Source: Ifrita kowaldi (Eukaryota; Chordata; Aves; Passeriformes; Cinclosomatidae). From it: a DNA stretch of 64,000 nucleotides. The position numbers and the translations under genes were made by a program. Location: positions 62,001 through 126,000 of the forward strand of contig VZRS01014850.1 in the NCBI GenBank assembly GCA_013398055.1, read 5' to 3'. The notes beneath the pieces are model-generated. The model was not told the origin of the DNA, made no database searches, and was given only the letters and a program-made list of their open reading frames with translations. How positions within the stretch are numbered: the first letter of the stretch is position 1; every line of letters starts with the position of its first letter. Positions 28,393 to 39,973 of this stretch are shown here, piece after piece.

Positions 28393-29920
28393 GATTGTCT
28401 GCGAATACGATTTGAGCTGATCATGAGATGATTTTTATCTTTGATTATTCAGCCACTTATAAATACATGAATCCAGTCATCTTGGTTAGAAAAGTGTGAG
28501 TGAGCTTTTATGGAAGTTATGTCTGGAGAATTTGACAATTACCACTACTTTTCTATTCATGAAGTCTGCTGTTTTGTCATAGAAAAGATTCGAATCATCA
28601 GGCAGAATTTGATTTTTAGGTTTTTTCACCACAAAACATCTGTTTCTTAATCTTTTTTGGGTAGCCATAAAGTCATTGATTTCTGCTTCCATTATTAATT
28701 AGTAAGCATTTTTCAGCTAGAAGAAACAGACTTGTGCTGTATTATGTACAGAATCATCCTGTAATAGAAAAGGTTAAATAGGTAACAACACTGACATTTC
28801 CCACGTCTCCACGTTTAATAACCAATGTCAGACATATGGGCAGTGGTTACAAAAGGACAATAGAATTGGCTTATTGATTGCCTTTTTACATAACAAAGCA
28901 CAGCAACAATCAGTGAACTATCCAGGAGTGTTCACAAGAAGATAAAGGGAAAACACGAAATTTTAAGGTCAGTGTGATGACAGGCACTTAATTAACAGTA
29001 ACTTAATTTTCCAGCTATTGTAATATTATTTAATCTATTTTAATAAAAGTACACAGTGCAGAGAGTTTTTGCTTTAACTACTTTTGATCTCAATTTCAGT
29101 TGCAAACACACAGTAAATTTTTTGTGTTTGAAACTGGCAAGCTGACCTTGGGTTTGAAAACATTATTTTTCTCTTTCAGTACACCAATATATAGTCATGG
29201 GAAAAATCAGGAAATCTTTTTTAAAAGTGAAAGAAAGGGCTCTCAAAGAGTTGTTTTTATCTTACATGGGTATTAAACCACAGACTTATTTCCAAGTGAA
29301 ATTTTCCAATATACATAACAATACACAAATCCATACTGAAAACACAGCAGTCATCATCTACATGACTAAATATAAAACTGCTTCTTAAAATTTGGCCTGT
29401 TGTTTTCAGAAACTATATTAAACACAGTAATAGATTGTTTTCAGTAAAAAAATCTGTCATTTAACATTTGGATATATTTGATACCTATTATTCTATATAT
29501 GTGTACATCATACTTCATGGTGCCTTTATTTAATTCAGGAAAAAGACTTAAAATTTCACTGTATGATTTGAGTTGCATTATAGTTTCTACCTCGCATGAA
29601 AGAAAACACAAGTAATATTAAAAAAAAAAAAGTAATTTTTTTAAAAAAACCCAAATAAATTCTTAACCATTTTCTACCACAAAACAAATTAAAAAATCTA
29701 GATAGATATAATTTAAACTGATCAAAACCTATACCATTTTTTTTCACTTCATTTATCATATATCAACCAGACTGGCAAAAAGAAATCTTTGTGCTGTTTG
29801 ACAATTTTGGGGTTTTTTTTAAGATTATTCCAGGTCATAAAAATGACCTTTTTCTAAAATAAAATACAAATGCAAAACAAGATTAGCATCAATTATCTAA
29901 ATCAGCAAATCCTCGTTGCT

Positions 29921-29989
29921 GATTTAAATTGTGATTAAAATGAAGGATTTAAATCGTGATTAAAATGAAGGATTTAAATCAATTTGATT
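29921..29989. repeat. 25-bp tandem repeat, about 2.7 copies
   Basis: Two nearly identical 25-bp units (29921-29945 and 29946-29970, differing at one base, T versus C, at unit position 10) are followed by a partial third copy beginning gatttaaatc. Each unit contains the self-complementary core ATTTAAAT. This is probably a local duplication; I do not recognise a named repeat family. Confidence 0.85.
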
Positions 29990-31424
29990 CAAAGAAATCT
30001 GCCTTGCTTATGATTATTGATAAGCAGTATTAATGATCAATTTATGTGATATTTTTGCATTCAAATGTTACTGATTTCAAGAAGAACATATAAGTTACCA
30101 ATCTTTGCTCCTCAAATATTATTCCCAGAATACATGTTTTTGAACTACAGGTACACTTAACACATTTTAACTTTGGTTGCATAAGCCCTTTGATTACCAA
30201 ATTTGAACGTGTTGCCTAAGGTTAAAGCAAAGGTCTTGCCTACCTTCCCTGGGGTAACATCAGCTGAAGATGTGGAAAGACTCATGTTTGAGATCTAGCT
30301 TTCCCCACAGAGAATACTGCCATTGGTTTGTACTCCAGCTTCTCATTACCTAGTGGTACCTAGGCACACCCTCGGACAAATCCCCTAAACTCTGCCAGTT
30401 AAAACGTTTGCATAAGCATTCCCCAATGCATGTCATTAAGATAAATTTTATTTACTGTGGAATAATTAAGATCATTTAAATGTTTTTTTTTTGTTGAATA
30501 ACCTGGTTAGTGTGAGTGAAGTATCTTAGGAGCCACAGAAGAATGTGGACATAAACCTTCCCACTAGCACAGGCATGTTTTTAAAAAATTATGCTTGTCC
30601 ACGGCAAGGTTCTCCAGATCTCCACAGTTAGTCAGCAGACACATTTTATAACAAATCAGCTGACAACATATCATGTCTCAAGTGCTTTAATCTAAACTTA
30701 CCGAAGAATTCTAGTTTCTTGCACAGCTTTATCTATCTCTTTGTAGCATTTAGTTCACAGTTCAAAAAGCCACAGGTAAAAAGCCTACAGGATCTTGGAA
30801 AGATTGTTCCTGCCATGTAAACAGTGGCTTCAGCTTTGGTAATTGCGTTTAACTGAAAACTATAGAATCTGGCTTCAACATTCTAACCACCTTATCTGAT
30901 GTTGTATTTATTGCACTTGGGAGTTCTACTGTCCCTTGCTCTGGAGCTATTAAAGAACTTGATTTTATAAGCTACAGCAGCTGACCATATGTATTCTGAT
31001 AATCAGTTATACCTGAACGCCTGTTTACAATGTATCTTAAAGTGTGCAAAGAGCAGTTTAATACATTCTTTCAGTGATTTTTTAATTTAAACTTACCATT
31101 ATTTACACCTATCCATGCTATTCATTGCATTCTGTTTACTTCTGAATTGGAAACAAAGGTTTGTGAGATATGCTATCTTTCCTTTCTTAAAACATTGACT
31201 TCTCTAGCTCTGATAAAACATAAGTCTATTTCCTTGTAACATTAACACGCAAAAGACTTTTTGCTTTATAATGTTTTCTAGTTCAAACTTTAAAAAGTCA
31301 CTGCTTTGGACACAGATGTAAAGTCAGCCTAGAATGTAATGGTTCTGGAGCTGAAGATGCTAAAAGATCAGTTACGTGAGCAGAATAACATATTGAACTT
31401 AAGTAGCAGTTTTTACTTACTGAT

Positions 31425-31570
31425 TTCAAAGCACTGCACAGACACTACAGAGTGTAACGAAAGCTGAATGACTGGCCTAAGGCTACATAATAATCCATTG
31501 GCATAGTCGGTGAAAATACAGGCCCAACATGGTTTCTAACCCAGCATGCTACAGGCTACCATTGCAACTG
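31425..31570 (-). mobile_element. MIR/CORE-SINE- or L2-like ancient fragment (tentative)
   Basis: The plus strand reads gactggcctaaggctacata, then a segment like ggcatagtcggtgaaaatac aggccc. This resembles the well-known 'acttgcccaaggtcacacagc ... ggcagagccgggatt ... acccagg' block, which is the reverse complement of the MIR core. Similarity is patchy and old. It could be another tRNA-derived SINE sharing the core. Confidence 0.35.
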
Positions 31571-32489
31571 AGGTACTAAAGAGATGCGAGAAAGTACACA
31601 CAATAAAAATACATAATTTTGAATAAGAGTATAAAAAAATCACTCTGACAAAAAAATGTTTCTGATTACTAAAAATAGAGAGAACTTTGGACCTGGCTGG
31701 GAGAGAAGCTGTTAAACTTTCATGAAGGGTCTACCCTTCTCAAAACCAGAAGTACAGCTGCCAAAAGTAATTTATTAGAACTAAAAGGATTTTATCAATA
31801 CTACTGTTTAAACAATTCTTTCTTGGCTGTCATATTGCCTGTAACGTTTCAGTGCTCCAATTAAAATTCAGTAAAGCTGGACAGGGATGTAAATACCCAA
31901 ACAGCCCAACAATACGGATAAAAAGAAGGGGGGGAAAAATCATTTAAAGCTGCCAGTCTTCTTGGGTGTAAAAGGATTTGGCAAGCTGTGTGTTTGATAT
32001 GTTTGTCTGCCTGTCTCAGTGAGAGCCGTGTGGCCAGAGTTTTGAGAAGCTGAACAAATCAAGAGAGGTCTGTTCCTGTGTCTGTGAGGTTTGTGAGGCT
32101 GATTCTTAGTCTCTGAGAATTGCCAGGCAGAGGTGTAAGGATGGAAAAAGGAATGAAGTTCTGGAGGGAAGATACAGAAGGGAAAAGGGGAAGTGAAGAA
32201 AACTGATAAGAAAAGCTAAGATTTCCATGTCTGGTATAGTTTAAAAAAAACAAACCTAACAGAAAAAACAAAGAATGAGAAAATATATTTTTGTTACCTA
32301 AAGATGAGAAAGTACTTTCCAAGCCACTGGCAACTGAGGAAGGTGATAAACAGGCTTTTTTATAGGGACATATATCTGTCAGATTAGATAATTTGTTCCT
32401 AATAATTTTGAAAGAGGTGACTAGCTCTTAGCATTTTAATAAATCTCAGAATAACAGGAAAATTTGGAAAGTCTAAAAAAAAAAGATTG

Positions 32490-33600
32490 TTGAAATATTC
32501 ATAAGACAAAGTCGGGTATTCCAGCTAAGCTGAACAGCTTGATGCATATCCAAGGGAAATAATAAAATAGATGATATGAGAATGAACTACAGAAAATCAT
32601 GAATATAAGGCAGTCAACGTGGGTTTATGAAAAAATTAACTTTGTCAGACAAACCTAATTTAATTTTTTTATTAGAAAACTTTCTGAAGGTAACTGAATA
32701 TCAGAAGGGCATAGCTTTCTTGGAATAAAAACTGATACCTGAAGGAAAAATAATTTATCTGTAATAACATGTAGTTGTCAATGCAGAATCATAATTTTAC
32801 ATGAAACTTCTTGGTACAAAAGCTGATACTTCACAAAATTTTCACAGATGATTTGGATGTAAATATGTATCCATGACACTGAGGTTGTAGATAATGGCAG
32901 CAAAATCATTATAGTCAGTTGCTCATTCAAGCAAAATGTGTTCAAAGCTAGCCAAGTGTAAAGTTGAGCAACTTCACAAGTGAATGAGGAATGTAGGACA
33001 TGAACACAGACCCGTATCCTAAAAAACAGCAGCTATAAAAGGATTTAATGATCATAGCAGACATGCAAGTCAATATGAAATCTGAGTCTAATGAGTCAAA
33101 AACAAAACCACGACCTGAAAGCCTCTGTAAAGTCCTTGGAGGTAGATCCAGAGAGAGGTAAGAATAATACAACAGACTCATATTTGTATTCCGCACTGAG
33201 GAGACTAAACTGAGAATGCTTTGTGGTTTTTTTGTTTGGTTGGGGTTTTTTTGGGTTTTTTCCATTTCTGCCCTTCTAAAAAAGGAATAGTAAAAAATTA
33301 GGGGCAAGGACCAACCTGAAAATTATTTGTGGAATGGAGACAATGATTTTATGCAAGAGTCTGAGTCCAATATAAAAATGGCTGCATACTGAAACCAGAC
33401 AACTTTAAATTAGGACTAGGTATTTCTTCCTAACAATAGAGACAATGTACCATTGCAACCAACTACCAGAGATATGATGAATTTTCTGTGGTAGGAATCT
33501 CCAGGTAAAGATTATACTAGTATCTACTTGGATAAGTAGATGTAGCTTCAGAAATATCAGATTCATTATCTGAATTGCTCGATCACTAACTGAAATGCTT
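32490..33600 (+). mobile_element. Old decayed CR1/L2-clade LINE remnant
   Basis: A degenerate non-LTR retrotransposon in plus orientation, antisense to FSTL5. Around 32617-32680 one frame reads QRGFMKKLTLSDKPNLIF. This keeps the QHGF-x-K-x-x-S-x-x-x-x-NLI pattern of CR1/L2 reverse transcriptases, and tcacagatgatttggatg near 32845 resembles the downstream DDLD-like block. Near 33410-33540 the sequence attaggactaggtatttctt/cctaacaatagagacaatg and tggtaggaatctccaggtaa resembles the terminal part of the reading frame. Stops and indels are frequent throughout, so it is an ancient inactive copy. Boundaries are approximate. Confidence 0.45.
33224..33262. repeat. G/T-rich low-complexity tract
   Basis: A run of T-rich sequence with GG and GGGG interruptions, inside or beside the old LINE remnant. 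No function can be seen. Confidence 0.6.
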
Positions 33601-33778
33601 AAATTCTAAATTATATACAGAAAGCCAGAGAAGATGTCCTCATGGTCTATTCTAGCTGATGGATATATGAAACACTATTTTTTTGGCTTTGTTCATATAA
33701 TCAAAATTGCATAGGTACAGTAGATTTTAATCTTATACTACACATTCATTTGATGCTGAGATACTAAGAATTGTAAAA

Positions 33779-33955
33779 TCACAGAAACATCAAGGTTGGA
33801 AAAGACCTTTAAGATCATACAGTCCAACCATTCCCACAGTACTACCACTGTAACTCCTAAACCACTAAACCATATCACCCAGATGCCCCTTAAACACCTC
33901 CAGGGATGGTGACTCCATCACCTCCCAGGGCAGCCGATTCCAATGCCTGAAAAGA
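33779..33955 (-). mobile_element. CR1 LINE fragment, 3' end
   Basis: A well-preserved 175-bp CR1 tail on the minus strand. The plus strand reads atcaaggttggaaaagacct and agatcatacagtccaaccat. It continues through aacacctccagggatggtga, ctccatcacctcccagggca and gccgattccaatgcctg, the standard internal order for the CR1 3' region. It is one of the youngest-looking CR1 pieces in the window. Confidence 0.9.
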
Positions 33956-35654
33956 AGCAGCCAAGTGTTTCAAACTTCAAGAAATAACTGTGATTTGACT
34001 CAATACCTTAGCTCACAAAAGTAGAATGCAGAGGAATCTGCCTTTCTGCAGGCCTGAGGCTGTGATCCCATTTTTCCATGCACTGTATAGAAAAGAGCTG
34101 TTTTTTAAAACTTACTTTACAGTTTCCGATCTTTACTAATTGTGAATTTCACACACTAGTTACTAATACTTTTACAATTACTGATCTGTTATACACACAC
34201 ATGTATTTTGAAAATAAGCAACCTCCTTGACAACACATTGGTCTCCAAATTCAGGAAGCTTATTAATTGCTTGTAATATTACAACCATATAACTACAACA
34301 GCTATAATTTCATGTGGGGTGAAGGATGTTCTAAGGATGAATGGTCATTCTTTTGAGGTTTATTGATCTAAATGTAGATCATGGTGGATAGCTTGGGGGA
34401 ATGGTGTTAGATCACAGAGACCTGCTTCAGAACAGTTACCTGTTTACACATAGCAATGATCAATTGCAAATAAATTTTAGTCCACTGTCCAATAACCTAA
34501 TTGCTGCCTTCTAACTAATGGATGAATCTGTCTTCCCTTCTCTACAGTATTATGAACCTTCTCAGCATACTAGTGTCAGATTATTAACTCTGCTTCCATT
34601 GCCAGATTTGCCTTCATCCTTCTCATGAGAAGACAAGAACAACTGTAAAAAAAATAGTACTTACCAGATTCATCAGAAAAAGGTACTGCAAGTCACTAAG
34701 GGGACAGTTTTGGATTGCACAGGCAAGTAGACTGGGGGATGCAAAAGATGTCCTCCAGTGATGTCTACAGAACCAGCAAAATAGGGACATCTCACAAAAC
34801 TGATATTAGTGAGATTTTTGTACGAGGTCTTGGTAAACCAAATCAGTAAGTGCATGTGCTGAGCTTTGACTACCCCAAGATACCTTTTTCCATTCCAAGT
34901 AAAGGAAAGCTATTAAATTTAGTTATAAGTAAAGAAGTCTGCATTACTACTCTATGTTCTACAGAGAGCTGAACCCAACTCCCAAAGTAGCCATAATATT
35001 GTAACTTCCCAAAGCACTTGGCAACCTAAAAGGATTTAAAAAATACAGCCATTCATAATTATGTGATGAAATTGTGTCTGTCACCTCTGCGCAGTTAGCC
35101 TGGATTTTATCATTACACTGTTGGAAAACAACAAGTGATAGTTGAGAATACCTTCACTTTTCCTGAATGTTCTATAGATAGTTGATGGAATATTCAGTGC
35201 AGTTTCCTCTCATATAGCTTAGTATGTAGAAGCCTCCCACTGCTCATTAATTTCTGATAAATATTTATGACCATTTCAACCCTTATGTCTCTTCTGTGCA
35301 GTGAAATCATGCACAGTATCAGACAGCACATAAAGGCATTTGTCACAGTGCACACTGGAATCACGTGTAACTTAAACCTGCCAGACATGAGAGCAAATCT
35401 TTACATTTCCAATAATTTTTTGTACACTCAGTGCAAGTGGGAACTGTAGCCTATGGGCATATCACTCCAACAGGAGTAAACACTAGAACTGTGAAATCTG
35501 TGATTGTTTCTTTCTTCACTTACTCCATATGAATAAACAATAAAGATTTTAATCCCAGATTGTCAAGATTTTTGACCATATGTTGTGAAAAAAATTTAAA
35601 AGAAATAGGGCTAATTATACTTAGCAATTTCTACAGCAGTTTCTGTAAGAGCAG

Positions 35655-35985
35655 TATACTGATTTGGCTAAGAGGGAATTAATTTTCATCACACCGTAAT
35701 TTTTATCATGTACGGTGCTGTGTTTTAAATTTGTGAACAAAAGTGTTGATAACTCACCGATGTTTTAGTTATTGTTGAGCACTGCTGGCACAGCACCAAG
35801 GCTCTTACTCTGTCTTTCCCATGAGTAGTCTGGATGTTTGCAAGAGGTTGGGAGGTGACACAGCAGGCTACCCCAGGGATATTCCATGACATGTAGCATT
35901 ATGTTCAACAATAAAACTTCTTCCAAAGTAGCTGTTGCTCCTGCTAGGTGGAAGCTCAGCTGCTGGCTGGGGACAGCTCACCACG
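35655..35985 (+). mobile_element. Degenerate avian endogenous-retrovirus LTR fragment
   Basis: Segments such as ttggctaagagggaattaat, gtgttgataactcaccgatg/ttttagttattgttgagcac, gcacagcaccaaggctctta, gggaggtgacacagcaggct and gggatattccatgacatgta/gcattatgttcaacaataaaa occur in the order known from a common avian ERV LTR family, on the plus strand. The aacaataaaact part would be the TATA or poly(A) region of the LTR. It ends near gctgctggctgggg, which resembles the LTR 3' end, so an internal deletion is likely. No viral coding sequence accompanies it, and it is noncoding and inactive. The family assignment is from memory, not a search. Confidence 0.55.
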
Positions 35986-36288
35986 GGGAGTCGTTAGTTT
36001 TCCATAATGAGCTTTACAGTACCCAGACAAAGGGAAACTGAGGTAACTAAAATTTACTTGTCCAAACCAACTTAAAAGAGATGGGAAGATTATCCTAAAA
36101 GATGGTAATTGCAAAATGCAATTAAAAACAATAATAAAAAAAAAGCAGATTATATAGATGATTGCCTTATTTTTTAAAAATGAAAAAAACTTGCCCACAT
36201 ATTTAAAGACACATAATTACAGCGATGAAGTTAACAACACTATAAATTATTAGTTCTGTTTTTGTCTCACAAAATAAATTCAAGACGT

Positions 36289-36341
36289 AATTTTTAAAGT
36301 ATTTTTAAAGCATTTTTAAAGCATTTAAAAGGTATTTAAAA
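36289..36341. repeat. About 12-bp tandem repeat (atttttaaagc unit)
   Basis: Four to five copies of a unit near ATTTTTAAAGCA, with the later copies shortened to ATTTAAAAGGT. Local slippage repeat in the large FSTL5 intron. Confidence 0.8.
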
Positions 36342-39300
36342 TATGGGATTTTGCTCCAAGTTTTATGGAACTATAAGCCTGTCTGTGACACATACAGAAC
36401 AAAAAGAACAGTAAACCCAGGAACTCCATCATTCTTTTCCAAAATAGGTATCATAATTACCACTATCCTATTTCCTGAAAAACAACCTGAAAACTCTCAT
36501 TGCCAAGATGCCAAAGTAATCCTTATAGCAAATTAGATTATTGCTCTACCAATACTACTCTTCTCTCTTGCTCTCATCAGATTATCAAATGTCACAGAGT
36601 GGGGGAAATCTTTCAACAATTCTTTCTTTGGGATAACGTGCTCACAAGAACTTGCCCATCACTGAGAAACAACTTTTGACATGAGGCACTAACATTAATT
36701 TTATATTTTAAAAGGTATCAATTTTGGAAATCTTACTAGGCATTATTATTATACATAAATATTGCCAGTTTTTACATGTATTTTCACATCCTCTGTCTTT
36801 TCATACTTAATTTTCACAGGTTTTTTACCTGCAAAATTTCCATCACCTCAAGTTCCATCATTTGTGACAGGTATAAAGGGTAAAAAACAAATTTTCTTTT
36901 CCTTACATGCTATACAACTTTCACGTACGAGACAATATGAAAGTGCAGAGTATTACACCACAACAGGATTTATACAGCTGGTGTCCTTTCACTGCCCAAA
37001 ATAAATTATTCAATCACTGCCCTTTAAGGTAGGGGACTTTCAAACCATAAAAAGCCCCCCTCTGTTAATGTAGAAAAATGGTTTATTACAGTTTAGAACA
37101 AGTAATGTTGGTTTTACATAAAATTCCTCTCAAGTTCTTTATCAAGTCTGTTCAGCCTAAGTAGCATTGACTCTTGCAGAGCTCAAGAAGAGTATTTTGC
37201 TTTTGAGGAATGAACAAAACTTTTTTTCCCCTCTCAAGTACTTCACCGTTCTTGCATATCTGTTACGTCATTGCTATTTTTAGCTACACCAAAAATGCTC
37301 TGGAAGTCATTAAACAATTTAAAATATGTACAGCTTCCTGCTCTGGATTTTGTGGTTTTGTTCCGTAACAAGAAGCTAGATGTCAATAAATTAATTAAAA
37401 AATGTATTGTAGAAATATCTTTGGTAGAATGTGCTATGTATTGGTAGTTGTAAATGAACCTGAAGACCAGAAATCTGGCTGAAATCTTTAGTGACTCACC
37501 CAGTTCTGTGGGAGGTTTCCTGGTTACAGGATGTCACATTTATGTGCATAACTCTCCATCTTCATCACCACAGTACCTACATAAGTTTTTTTCCTATTTT
37601 CTAGTACTGAGAAAAGGCTTAATAAGAAACTTATTCCAGAAGGTCAGTACTTACTGCCTGAACTTCAGCACTGCCACATTTTAGTATCTCTTTCCATATC
37701 TGAAAAGGGTTGACATTGTTTACAAACCAAAACACACAGCCATTGCACAAGGAGGTTGTTTATTGTCAAGCCTTTTCTGAATTCAGTGGATACAGCCACA
37801 GGGCAAACACTCATCTTGTGAGCTGGTGTATTTCAGACTGGCAAGGATTCTGCTACCATTTTGTTATGACTGTGAATAGGTGTGTAGCAAAAGATCCTTA
37901 AGTACCCGTAAATTCCTCTTGTCTTTGGACTCTTCTTCTGTCATCTAAATCCTACAGGACAGAGGGAGAGATAAAAGGGGAAAAACCCCACACCAATTCA
38001 GTGCTGAAATTGCATGAAATATCACTCTCACACACCTGCCATTTACTTACTCCCAGTCTGCAGAGTTTTAATGGAGGTATGTATTATTTGACATAAAAAG
38101 GGCATATTACAAAACATAAACATGCATACATGCATATGAGTATGTAGAGCAGGTATAATACGAGCTTTCTGTTGAAGTACAGGAAGAAAGGCATGTTTTA
38201 GGGCGTCCCTCCTTTCACTGTTTCTTTTTTCTAATACGAGAAGTGGAAAAGTAAAAATAATTTTTGCCTCACAGGTTCTGGGCCTTGGTACTAAGGTTCC
38301 AAATATTTTCACTGCTCCTCTCTGCAGAATCCTGTATCTTCCAAATTTGCCTATAAAAAACCCACCAGTGCCATTTGAGATCAAGGGGTAGTATCCATCA
38401 AAGTGATGACCTTTCCTTGTCCTCTCAAGGGATAAGCATGCTCTCTCTCTTCTTAGGAGTAAACACAAATATTTTCATTTTCAGCTGATGAACTGGAGAG
38501 TTGAATGCCTGTATATCAGTATCATATATAACTTAGGGCAGCCGTGCTAGATCTCAAGCCACACAGAGTTGAGTTCTGGGTGGTTCTGATATGGATTTCA
38601 AGTAATACACTTTAAAATTAAAAAGAGTGTAGTTTAGATTAAGCACACATGCAAAATGAATGCACTGCCACAATGACCAGTTTAATTTTAAGTACTGTAT
38701 TTTTTATAATCTGTTCTTTTCATCAGTTTATTAAAAATAGATATATGAACCAGAAAATGAAAAAAAAAAGACAAAAATGACACGTGTTAACTGTATCTCT
38801 TCCAGACTACATAAACACATCAATTTGTTTATATTTATATACTTACTGCTTTGAAATAAACAAGAAAAAAACTATTTCTGCAATTCTAATCAAGCACAGC
38901 TTCTTTTCTCCTCTTCAATCATATCAGTGGTCAATAAAGAGGTTCAAGAATTGCCATTATAAATGTACAGCTTCACTACAATTCCTTGGGGCAAACATCA
39001 TTCTCTACAAGTGGTATTCCTTTTCTGTGGACCCCTACATTTCTATGCATAACTACATATGTCTGAATATGAGCTGAAAATCTAAGGTGCTATTTTTGCC
39101 AGCAGAAATCTAGACCATGCAATCAACAGTGTCTGAAGAATTTTTTAAAATAACCAGTACCAGAGGCCTGTAGGGGGTGAGAAAAATTGTTTTTTGAACT
39201 CTACTGTGTGTATAGGCTAAATCTCCACTAACCATAGCAGAAGACAGACAGCTTACACCCACAGATACACTGTATTTTCACATCTAAATCTAGGTGCCTA

Positions 39301-39916
39301 CAATCTGAACCTCACACTCACCATAAGTATCCTATCAGCATGAAAACATAATATCCAAATATAGCCTTATAAAATCTCGCAAAGATTTGGACAAATGAAG
39401 CTTAAATGACTGACACTACATCACAATGTGACTAAAAGCTACAATTACGTTTGAAATGTGATTGTCTGTTCCTCCAAGCCATTATAATAAGTTCAGGTAT
39501 CATACAGCTGTAGGGGCTATTAAAGCTGCCCTTTGTGGTCAGAAATTAAAACTATTGATCTGAGGAATAACTAGCACTGCTGAAAGTGCCTGCACAGAGT
39601 GAAGAATGTTATATAAGTCTCCATGCAAAATAGCCCTAAAAGCAGAGACGTCCCTCCCAGCATTTTCAGGATTGTCTGAAGATGATTTTCACCGCTCTCA
39701 AAGCATAGCTTTAAGAGAAAACCATCACTTTACTTTCCACAGAAAATGTATTTTGCCAACCATAAGAACCAACTTCAATGTTTTATCAACGGTGAAGAGT
39801 CATCAAACAGACAAAGAGAAACTCTTCAGAGTCTGCCTTTCATTTTTATCTTAGGGTTTTGCTGAGATCTACGAATTGCATGCAAATCTTATATATGAGT
39901 TTTCCAAAAGTAACTT

Positions 39917-39973
39917 TTTTTAATAATAATATCTTAATATCTTTTAATAATAATATCTTTTAATAATATCTTA
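39917..39973. repeat. Tandem repeat, ttttaataatatc unit
   Basis: Repeated units of TTTTAATAATAATATC, with variants missing one AAT, occupy about 57 bp. It combines a trinucleotide AAT microsatellite with a higher-order 13-16-bp unit. Confidence 0.8.

Noticed and set aside
38043..38468. 141-codon minus-strand open frame in the large FSTL5 intron
   Set aside because: No domain, no splice support and an unremarkable composition. It is the kind of open frame expected by chance in 64 kb.
39917..39973. Regularly spaced repeats as a possible CRISPR-like array
   Set aside because: The units are AT-only slippage repeats without unique spacers, and the genome is vertebrate.
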